Origin: JAEXNA01 sp050486105
GTDB lineage: Bacteria > Vulcanimicrobiota > Xenobia > Xenobiales > JADMJV01
DNA: 20,023 nt
Direction: 5' to 3'
Assembly: GCA_050486105.1 (NCBI GenBank)
Contig: JBJHCR010000089.1
Span: 1 to 20,023, forward strand
Positions 1 through 6,371 of the stretch are shown piece by piece (within the stretch, counting starts at the first letter, position 1; every line of letters starts with the position of its first letter). The notes beneath the pieces are model-generated. The model saw only the letters and a program-made list of their open reading frames with translations. It did no database searches and was not told where the DNA came from. The position numbers and the translations under genes were made by a program.

Positions 1-264
1 CTCTTCCTCAACGGCGCCCAGACGATTCCCCGCCGTCTCCCCTGCGTCACACGAACACACACACACACAGAAGCACGTCGTAATGCGAGAGTAACAAGGA
101 AGGCTCGCGCTTGTTGTGGGTTGATGGGGCGTCAGTGTGTCAGACCAATAGTCGCCCTTACCATCCTCCATCCCCCCCCCGTCTTCCTGGGACGGGAGAA
201 GGAGGAGGCTGAGCATCGGTCTAATTGGCCGAGTGAGGATGCTGGCCCTTCCGTGATGATTGGC
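1..264. other. Low-complexity left edge without UvrA similarity
   Basis: The uvrA frame is open here, but its translation is rich in Cys, Ser, Leu and Pro and shows none of the UvrA sequence expected at this point, and neither do the other two frames on that strand. The stretch contains a dinucleotide AC run at 55-69 and nine consecutive C at 172-180, which look unlike the rest of the window. Either the contig end is chimeric or misassembled, or uvrA is really interrupted here. The plus-strand reading frame at 121-462 overlaps genuine uvrA sequence and is not considered a gene. Confidence 0.5.
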
Positions 265-1326
265 CTGGTCAGAAAGCCTTATCCAGGGAGTGTGCAAAGA
301 GATCTGGTTGCTGCGAAGAGCTTTTTCGCAGGCTCGCCAAAACCTAGTAGCCCTAGCGTGATGGCGCATGGAGCGCTTGGGCTTACCCCAAGGGGCCAAG
401 GCTCCATCGGCCAGAGAAAGGGTAGGGTCGGGGATCACCAAATCTGGATCGAACTCCGGTGAGAACCCTAAACCGTTGCATTCCGGACAGGCTCCAAAGG
501 GGGAGTTGAACGAGAATAGACGAGGTTCGACGTCGGGGAATGCGGTACCGTCCGCTAAGGAGAGCTTACTAGAGAGTTCCTCTTCTTGTACGGACTCTCC
601 GTTGCGGTCGACGATAGCGTAGGTCAAGGCACCGTCACCGAGCTCCAAACAGGTTTCCACTGCTTCGTGGATGCGAGAACGACTCGACTCTTTGACCACG
701 ACCCGATCTACTAAGACTTCGATGGTGTGTTGAACATAGCGCTCGAGATGGACATCTGAATCGTCTAAGCGCTGCACCTCTCCGTCGATTCTGACCCTTG
801 CGAATCCTCGAGCACCGAGCTCTCGCAGAAGTTTTCGGTACTCTCCTTTTCGGCCCTTAACCACAGGAGCAAGGAGGAATAGTCGAGTGCCCTCTTCTAA
901 GTTGAGAATCTTGTCCACGATTTCGTCTACGGTCTGACTCACTATGGGCTGACCTGTGTTAGGGTCGTGAGGCTGCCCGATTCTTGCAAACAGGAGCCTC
1001 AGGTAGTCGTAGACCTCGGTGACCGTGCCAACCGTTGAGCGAGGATTTCTGGACCCCCCTTTTTGATCGATGGAGATAGCGGGAGAGAGTCCTTCAATGG
1101 AATCAACGTTGGGCTTTTCCATCAAGCCCAGAAACTGTCGGGCGTAGCTAGATAGAGATTCCACATACCGACGTTGACCCTCGGCGTATAGAGTGTCAAA
1201 AGCCAGAGAGGATTTTCCCGATCCTGACAGTCCGGTGAGCACCACCAACCTATCTCTGGGAATCTCGAGGTCAATATTCTTTAAGTTGTGCTCTCGAGCG
1301 CCTCTGATGGTTATGCACTGATTCAT
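1..1326 (-). CDS. uvrA: Excinuclease ABC subunit A, N-terminal part (partial)
   Basis: UvrA is the damage-recognition ATPase of nucleotide excision repair; it dimerises and loads UvrB on damaged DNA in the cytoplasm. The ATG at 1326 opens a protein beginning MNQCITIRGAREHNLKN. The Walker A GLSGSGKS is at residues 32-39, followed by YAEGQRRYVESLS, the ARQFLGLMEKP and EGLSPAISIDQK segments, NPRSTVGT and the EPRLFSFNSPFGACPEC block, all UvrA hallmarks. The family is about 940 residues, so over half is missing. Recognisable UvrA sequence stops near residue 354 (about base 265); the frame stays open to the window edge but the translation no longer resembles UvrA. One zinc-binding CxxC pair expected before EPRLFSFN is absent (see findings). 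The gene is divergent from the gene at 1415 across 88 bases. Confidence 0.93.
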   Translation of the reverse strand, partial: MNQCITIRGAREHNLKNIDLEIPRDRLVVLTGLSGSGKSSLAFDTLYAEGQRRYVESLSSYARQFLGLMEKPNVDSIEGLSPAISIDQKGGSRNPRSTVGTVTEVYDYLRLLFARIGQPHDPNTGQPIVSQTVDEIVDKILNLEEGTRLFLLAPVVKGRKGEYRKLLRELGARGFARVRIDGEVQRLDDSDVHLERYVQHTIEVLVDRVVVKESSRSRIHEAVETCLELGDGALTYAIVDRNGESVQEEELSSKLSLADGTAFPDVEPRLFSFNSPFGACPECNGLGFSPEFDPDLVIPDPTLSLADGALAPWGKPKRSMRHHARATRFWRACEKALRSNQISLHTPWIRLSDQANHHGRASILTRPIRPMLSLLLLPSQEDGGGMEDGKGDYWSDTLTPHQPTTSASLPCYSRITTCFCVCVCSCDAGETAGNRLGAVEEE

Positions 1327-1414
1327 AGAGTGTTCTTGGACCATGTGGACAGTGGCTAAACCCTAAACTGGCAGAGGCCTTAAACTTGGCGGTGGAGAAA
1401 ACCCCTGTTGCACC
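1327..1414. promoter_or_regulatory. Divergent intergenic region between uvrA and the pseudoprotease gene
   Basis: These 88 bases separate two divergent starts (uvrA ATG at 1326, plus-strand ATG at 1415), so promoters for both directions should lie here. I found no convincing -35/-10 pair and no clear LexA-type palindrome. A GGTGGAG at 1391-1397 could pair with 16S rRNA but sits about 17 bases from the ATG, which is long for a ribosome binding site. Confidence 0.4.
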
Positions 1415-2995
1415 ATGCAAGAACTCATCGATTTCAGTGAGGGTGACGAGGAGTATCTGCCGAGAGAGCTGATCCGACGCGTCGCAGGATTAGCCCTGGC
1501 GACCGGCTGTCTTGGGTTTGTCTTCTCTGCGCTCCTCTTTTGGGAGAGGGGCATGGGAACCACTATCGACGTTTTAGACCGGCGGACAGCTGAGGCTGGA
1601 CAGATAGTGGTTTCAGAGCAATTGGTTCGCCGTTCAGATTCGAGAGGGCCTACCGTCTTGGGATTCAAAAGGGCTTCTCAAGCGCCCGAAGAGTTCCCGG
1701 ATCGGGATGCTTGGAAATCACTTTCCGGCCTCACCAAGGCCCCTAGACCAGAGCAAGTGGTTGAAGAATCTCCGAAGCCCGCTCCCCGCAGTCGAGAACC
1801 AGAGCAAGCCACTAGGCCCATTGAAGTTGATGAGCCGTGGAGGGCCAAAGCGCAGTCGAAGCGCTCTTCTCAGGGTCAAAGACCAGGGGTGGAAAAGTCT
1901 TTGGGCCGGGAATCTGAGCTTTCGGCGCCCGAGGATCTCAGCAGATTGCTCTATCCCAAGGCTGAGGAGAGACCTCCGGTCATCCCCTACCCCGAGGCTC
2001 TTCGCAAGGCTCGAGGTGCGGTAGTGCTGCTTGCTCTGGCCGATGGTGAGTACGCTGGAGGCGTCGTCGTTTCGGACACTGGCAGGGTGGTGGTGGCGAG
2101 CGACCTAATAGGCAGAACTCAATCGGCCCGTTTCTGGCACGAAGGTCGTCTTCTCACCGGAACCCTGGTCCATTCCGACCCGGAATATGGATTGGCACTT
2201 TTTGAACTTCCGGGCCGGGGGTATGAGGCACTTCCCTTAGCTCCTGCACCTCCGAGATTGGGCGAACGCCTGTTCAGTTTCGCTCCCCATCAGCGAGACA
2301 TCTTTCCAATTCTTGGCTCTGCTGGAGGGAAGTTCAAGTCCGCCGGATTTTTCTTTGATGGTCCCCAGTCTCTGGGGTCTCTAGGCATGCCTATCGTGAA
2401 TTTAAGGGGCGAAATGGTCGGTTTTCACTTCGCCTCCTTGCCCGGAGTCCCCGGCAGTGGGTTTCACCTAGCAGCCGACTCGGCCGCCGTGGCCAGGATT
2501 TTGAGAGGCTATTCCGGAGAGAGTTCGGGGGCCACCTTGAGTTCCACGGTGGAGCAAGGTGTGGAGGAGCTAGCTGCCTTGAGTTCTCGCGGTGCCCGGT
2601 CGGACTTTGTTAGACGCGGTCGCGTGGTTCCTTCGGTAGGAGTATCCGATCTCTACTTGGGGATGTCCACCAATGAGGCTCGGGCCTGGCTGTCGGGAAT
2701 CGAAACTCGATCCCTTGGACGCGACTTAGAGCTTTGGACCAGTCCGGCACCCCCTTTGCGCCTGGTTTTTGCCAAAGGGACATTGGTCTTGATAGAGTCC
2801 GAACATTCTGGGTACTCCACCCCCACCGGACTTTCGGTGGGCGCCTTGGCTGATGCTGCCAGCTTGAGAAGGCATTTCGAGGATTCTATTCAGATGCCGA
2901 GAGTCGTCTTGAGTGATGGACTAGAAATTTGGCTCGATGATCAGCAAAGGGTCCGTGGGTTCTTGGTGAGAGAGGCCGGGATACCGAATCCATGA
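1415..2995 (+). CDS. Membrane-anchored trypsin/HtrA-like pseudoprotease
   Basis: The 526-residue protein has a short charged cytoplasmic N-terminus, one membrane segment at about 24-43, a long Pro/Glu/Arg-rich low-complexity linker (about 85-190), an HtrA-like domain at about 198-365 and a separate C-terminal domain at about 404-520. The protease match follows HtrA strand by strand: AGGVVVSDTGRVVVASDLIG for the histidine segment, HSDPEYGLALFEL for the aspartate segment and GSLGMPIVNLRGEMVGFHFA for the serine segment. The three catalytic positions are Asp230 (His expected), Gly259 (Asp expected) and Leu323 (Ser expected), so proteolysis is not expected. Its stop overlaps the start of a GspF-family gene (ATGA at 2992-2995). 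I infer a periplasmic binding or scaffold role in a type II secretion or pilus-like machine, somewhat like the single-pass GspC. The C-terminal domain is not recognised. Confidence 0.82.
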   Translation: MQELIDFSEGDEEYLPRELIRRVAGLALATGCLGFVFSALLFWERGMGTTIDVLDRRTAEAGQIVVSEQLVRRSDSRGPTVLGFKRASQAPEEFPDRDAWKSLSGLTKAPRPEQVVEESPKPAPRSREPEQATRPIEVDEPWRAKAQSKRSSQGQRPGVEKSLGRESELSAPEDLSRLLYPKAEERPPVIPYPEALRKARGAVVLLALADGEYAGGVVVSDTGRVVVASDLIGRTQSARFWHEGRLLTGTLVHSDPEYGLALFELPGRGYEALPLAPAPPRLGERLFSFAPHQRDIFPILGSAGGKFKSAGFFFDGPQSLGSLGMPIVNLRGEMVGFHFASLPGVPGSGFHLAADSAAVARILRGYSGESSGATLSSTVEQGVEELAALSSRGARSDFVRRGRVVPSVGVSDLYLGMSTNEARAWLSGIETRSLGRDLELWTSPAPPLRLVFAKGTLVLIESEHSGYSTPTGLSVGALADAASLRRHFEDSIQMPRVVLSDGLEIWLDDQQRVRGFLVREAGIPNP

Positions 2996-4203
2996 AGGAC
3001 TTCCTGTATCGCGCTATCGACGGCGAGGGTCGTCGAATTCAAGGTGAAGTTCAGGCTGTGGATGAGGCCAAGGCCGTGGCCCTGCTGCAAAAGAGTAAAT
3101 TGACCGTACTTGAGCTGTTACCGATTCGTGAGCGGGCCTGGATCTCTTATCTGTTTCGGCCGGTGAAAGGTCAAGTTTTGGCCATGTTCATCCGGCATTT
3201 GGGGATCATGCTCAGAGCCGGAATACCCCTGGCTGGAGCCCTCCGTTCCTTGATCCCGGAAGGTGGTCCAGAGGTCTATCGCAAGACCCTCAGGCGGCTT
3301 TGTGAGGACGTGGAGTCCGGATTCTACTTATCTCAAGCCATGCGTCGAGCACCAGAGTACTTCAATGGCTTCATGATTGGTTCCGTTAGGATTGGTGAGG
3401 TGTCGGGGACTCTCGATCTGGCTCTCAATCAATGCGCTGATTACTACGAGCGGGAATGGAACTACTCTAAGCGTTTACGGTCCGCCCTGCTCTATCCCAC
3501 CATATTGTTTGGAGCCTCAGGCCTCCTGGTTTTTTTTATCTTCACTTTCATGATTCCCCGTTTTGTAGGTCTTTTCGTGGACCTCCAGGTGGAGCTTCCT
3601 TGGGCCACCAAGCTCCTGGTGGAGAGCGCCTATTTTGTCGAGACTTTTGGCCTGATCACTTTCTTCACACTTCTCGGTCCTGGACTGTCTCTGAGCTATC
3701 TCTTGTATCGTTGGTCTAGGACCGGATCGGGACGGATGGCAATCGATCGGATGATGCTCAAGCTGCCCTGGTATGGCAAACAGGTTCGGTTTCGTATGCT
3801 CAGCCAGTATTTTCGGGCCATGACCACCCTCTCTCGTTCAGGGGTAACACTGGATGCTTCTCTCAAGTTGCTGGGAACCAGTCTGGACCGAGAGATTCTC
3901 CGCCGCACGGTGGCGCATCAACTCAGAGATGTTCGCCGAGGTCGCCCCTTTATCGAGTCGATCAACGTCTATCGCCTCTTTCCGCCGATGGCGGTGGAAA
4001 TGCTCTATGTGGGAGAAGAGAGTGGCTCTTTGGAAATCATGATGAACCGCCTGACGGATTTTTATGATGAAGAGATGGTACGAGGGTTGGATTCCATTGG
4101 AAAGCTAGTCGAACCGGTGGTGCTGTGCGGATTGGGCTCGATCGTGGCCTTTCTACTCCTGGCCGCTTTTCAGCCCATTTATCAGTTGGCTTCCTCCTTT
4201 TGA
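2992..4203 (+). CDS. GspF/PilC-family inner-membrane platform protein, copy 1
   Basis: GspF/PilC proteins form the inner-membrane platform on which a cytoplasmic ATPase drives assembly of a pseudopilus or type IV pilus. The 403 residues are the usual length. Residues 1-55 match the N-terminal cytoplasmic segment (FLYRAIDGEGRRIQGEVQA). Two GspF domains follow at about 66-190 and 269-391, each with the repeated glycine-rich signature: RIGEVSGTLD at 133-142 and YVGEESGSLE at 339-348. Membrane segments are expected at about 167-190, 218-240 and 374-396. The start ATG overlaps the stop of the pseudoprotease gene by four bases, suggesting translational coupling. A second family member follows after 48 bases. 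No GspE/PilB ATPase, pilin or secretin gene lies in the window, so secretion and pilus roles cannot be separated. Confidence 0.92.
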   Translation: MKDFLYRAIDGEGRRIQGEVQAVDEAKAVALLQKSKLTVLELLPIRERAWISYLFRPVKGQVLAMFIRHLGIMLRAGIPLAGALRSLIPEGGPEVYRKTLRRLCEDVESGFYLSQAMRRAPEYFNGFMIGSVRIGEVSGTLDLALNQCADYYEREWNYSKRLRSALLYPTILFGASGLLVFFIFTFMIPRFVGLFVDLQVELPWATKLLVESAYFVETFGLITFFTLLGPGLSLSYLLYRWSRTGSGRMAIDRMMLKLPWYGKQVRFRMLSQYFRAMTTLSRSGVTLDASLKLLGTSLDREILRRTVAHQLRDVRRGRPFIESINVYRLFPPMAVEMLYVGEESGSLEIMMNRLTDFYDEEMVRGLDSIGKLVEPVVLCGLGSIVAFLLLAAFQPIYQLASSF

Positions 4204-4251
4204 CAGTCCGTCTACGGAGGATCAGGTCCAACTTGAAGGGAACCAGCGCCC

Positions 4252-5460
4252 ATGGGCAAGTTTTCTTATGTGGCCAGGGCTCAAGACGGCAGTCGCGTTC
4301 ACGGGCAGATTGAGGCTGAAGATCTCAAGAGCGCCGAGAGTGAACTCGCAGACCAACATAAGGTGGTTTACCGGGTAGAGGAGGTGTCGGGCGAGCAGAA
4401 GCTGCTCAAGTTTCTCAGCACCTTAGCGCCGGTCAAGCTTGAAGAGTTGGTGGGTCTAAGTCAAGCGATCTCTTCCATGTCTGAAGGCGGAATCTCGCTT
4501 CAGCGCACCATAGACATCTTGTATGAGGACACCGACAACCCCACGCTTAAGCGCCTCTTGGGTGACGTTGCCGAAGATGTCTCGGCAGGGAAAAAGCTCT
4601 CCCAGGCGCTAGGTAGGCACACCGAGGTCTTCCCCCGCTATTACGTGGCCATGACCGCCGCTGGAGAAACCTCTGGCAACCTCCCAGAAATGATGAGGCG
4701 CCTGTCTGCGATCTTGACTTCGGTGGAGATGCTTCAGGCTCGAGCTCGAGCTGCCCTATCGTACCCAGTGCTCCTCTTTGGATCCACCGCAGTCACCTTT
4801 TTGATCTTTTTTACCTATGGAAGTCCTTATTTGGAACGCATCTACCAGAGCATCGACGTCGTGCCTCCCTTAGCCACCCAGATGTTGCTGGGTTTGGGAG
4901 TCACAATGGCGGAAAACAAGCCAGCTTTGTTTTTTCTCCTGATCCTGGTGGCCTACTTGTTTTGGAGTTTACCTCGCAACCCCATCGGGCGCCGGATCGC
5001 CGACCAATGCCGCCTTTGGTTGCCGCTCTTGGGTCGGGTTTATCAAGTGCTGTATACGGCTCGATTTCTTCGCACCATGGCGATTCTCTACCGCAGTGGA
5101 CTACCGCTGCCCGAGTCGGTCAGACTCTCCGCCGCTACTGTGGGAAATGAGATCGTTATGGAAGAACTCTTCGACCTCAGCCTCCGCTTGGAGCAAGGCG
5201 AAGAGCTTTCTAAGGTGCTGCGCTCCAGCAGCCACGTGAGCAGGCTCGCCGTAGGCATGATCGCGGCCGGCGAAGAGTCGGGCAAGCTCGAAGTCATGCT
5301 GAGCAGGGTGGCTGATGTCTATGAGGTAAAGTCTGAGACCTTGCTTCAAGGAATTCGGTCGAGCATCGAACCGACCCTCATGCTGATTCTGGGTGTATCG
5401 GTAGCCGTTTTCCTAGGCGCCTTGGGTTGGCCGCTCTTGTCCTTGGTGGCTCAGGGTTAA
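4252..5460 (+). CDS. GspF/PilC-family inner-membrane platform protein, copy 2
   Basis: This is a second, clearly different GspF-family protein of 402 residues: FSYVARAQDGSRVHGQIEAE at the N-terminus, GspF domains at about 68-190 and 270-392, signatures AAGETSGNLPEMM (137-149) and AAGEESGKLEVML (338-350), and membrane segments at about 170-190, 224-240 and 374-396. A GAAGGGA stretch lies about ten bases before the ATG. The two neighbours differ in sequence nearly throughout, so they are diverged paralogues and not a recent duplication; they may form a mixed platform. The stop codon (TAA, 5458-5460) overlaps the stop of the convergent rhodanese gene through a shared TTAA, leaving no space between the two units. 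Confidence 0.92.
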   Translation: MGKFSYVARAQDGSRVHGQIEAEDLKSAESELADQHKVVYRVEEVSGEQKLLKFLSTLAPVKLEELVGLSQAISSMSEGGISLQRTIDILYEDTDNPTLKRLLGDVAEDVSAGKKLSQALGRHTEVFPRYYVAMTAAGETSGNLPEMMRRLSAILTSVEMLQARARAALSYPVLLFGSTAVTFLIFFTYGSPYLERIYQSIDVVPPLATQMLLGLGVTMAENKPALFFLLILVAYLFWSLPRNPIGRRIADQCRLWLPLLGRVYQVLYTARFLRTMAILYRSGLPLPESVRLSAATVGNEIVMEELFDLSLRLEQGEELSKVLRSSSHVSRLAVGMIAAGEESGKLEVMLSRVADVYEVKSETLLQGIRSSIEPTLMLILGVSVAVFLGALGWPLLSLVAQG

Positions 5461-5771
5461 AGAACAACAGGGAGTTGCTCTGAACTCCACCCCTTCATGC
5501 CTTCCAACATATTAGTGACTCGCCCGAAGCCCTCCCCGGTGAGTATCTTGGCTGCCTTCTCGGAGCGAACGCCTCCGGCACAGACACAAAGCACAGGGCG
5601 GTCCCGTTCCAATTCTTCCAGGCGGGTGGGTAGTTCACCGAGAGGAATGAGACGGCTGCCTTCTATGTGGCCTTTCTCGTACTCCCAAGGCTCTCTGACG
5701 TCAAGAATTTGCCAGATGTCATCTTGACTCAACAGGTCTTGCGCTTGTCGAGGGTCAACTTCGTCGAACAC
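5457..5771 (-). CDS. Single-domain rhodanese-like sulfurtransferase
   Basis: Rhodaneses carry sulfane sulfur on an active-site cysteine. The domain runs from VDPRQAQDLL through WQILDVREPWEYEKGHIEGS to the active-site loop CAGGVRS, which keeps the Cys and the closing Arg of the CxxxxR loop, so the enzyme is probably active. It ends with EGMKGWSSEQLPV, typical of the family. I chose the GTG at 5771 (104 residues, close to the ~108 of GlpE/PspE) because GGAAGGA lies 11 bases upstream and the upstream gene ends at 5795. A longer frame to a TTG at 5915 would overlap that gene by over 100 bases and adds nothing rhodanese-like. It is last in the long minus-strand run. Its sulfur acceptor cannot be told from sequence. 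Confidence 0.85.
   Translation of the reverse strand: MFDEVDPRQAQDLLSQDDIWQILDVREPWEYEKGHIEGSRLIPLGELPTRLEELERDRPVLCVCAGGVRSEKAAKILTGEGFGRVTNMLEGMKGWSSEQLPVVL
5458..5488 (-). terminator. Possible weak terminator hairpin at the end of the minus-strand run
   Basis: An inverted repeat GGAGTT ... AACTCC with a six-base loop occupies 5471-5488 inside the last codons of the rhodanese gene. Read on the minus strand it is followed by a T-rich but interrupted tract (5458-5470). The six-base-pair stem and broken T tract make this a weak candidate. On the plus strand no T tract follows. Confidence 0.3.
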
Positions 5772-5794
5772 AATTCTGGGTTTCCTTCCACGGA

Positions 5795-6364
5795 CTATTC
5801 TCTCGAAGGGTTCGTTTGCTTCCCCTGATCCCCTTTGGTCGAGATGTCCGCCTTTGAAAGTATCCCTGCGCTCAAGGCAACGAATTGAATGGCAATCATG
5901 ACGAGCGCTTCCCAAAGAGGTATGGCCAGGCTTCCGAATCCCGAAGATTGCAGGGTTAGAGGAGTTAGGACAGGATTTTGCCCGACACTCACCGAGAGCA
6001 GAATGAGGAAGCCGGCAGACTCTGGACTTCGAAGATATCTGCGCGCTAGGAAGCCTAGTGGGAAGAAGAGCAAGACTGACGAAAGGAACACGAAGCTACT
6101 CCACGGTACCTTTGCTAGCAATGGCCTCAGGAGTTTTCGCCGCTCTCCGAACAGCTCTTCCTCTGATAAGGACTCATTCTGTCCCACACTCGAAAGTTGT
6201 TCAAAGCCTTGCCGGACCTCGATATCCTGGCTCAAGAACAAGGCAAGGTAAAGGAACGGGACGAGGGTTTGAAAGAGAAGGGTCGCCACCAATTGGACCA
6301 ATCCGAGTGCCAGGAGAGCCCAGGCCTGATTTGGAAAATTGGAATCACCCTGTTTGCCACCCAT
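5795..6364 (-). CDS. Small multi-pass membrane protein, unknown function
   Basis: I do not recognise this 189-residue protein. Hydrophobic stretches lie at about 14-44 (one long or two short helices), 88-108, 117-137 and 143-169, so three to five membrane passes are likely. Between the first and second lies an acidic, probably soluble segment (about 45-86, with NESLSEEELFGERR). The C-terminus is hydrophilic. ATG at 6364 lies seven bases after the stop of the GyrB-like gene, within the same transcription run, and no strong ribosome binding site is visible, consistent with coupled translation. The rhodanese start follows 23 bases after its stop. Confidence 0.75.
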   Translation of the reverse strand: MGGKQGDSNFPNQAWALLALGLVQLVATLLFQTLVPFLYLALFLSQDIEVRQGFEQLSSVGQNESLSEEELFGERRKLLRPLLAKVPWSSFVFLSSVLLFFPLGFLARRYLRSPESAGFLILLSVSVGQNPVLTPLTLQSSGFGSLAIPLWEALVMIAIQFVALSAGILSKADISTKGDQGKQTNPSRE

Positions 6365-6371
6365 CGGGGTT

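Noticed and set aside
121..462. Plus-strand ORF of 113 codons at the left edge
   Set aside because: Its right half overlaps well-supported uvrA sequence on the other strand, and its product shows no recognisable features.
2992..5460. Recent tandem duplication of gspF
   Set aside because: The two proteins share family motifs but differ almost everywhere else, and no long DNA repeat is visible.
5772..5915. N-terminal extension of the rhodanese to a TTG at 5915
   Set aside because: It would overlap the upstream membrane-protein gene by about 120 bases and its residues are not rhodanese-like; the GTG at 5771 has a good ribosome binding site.
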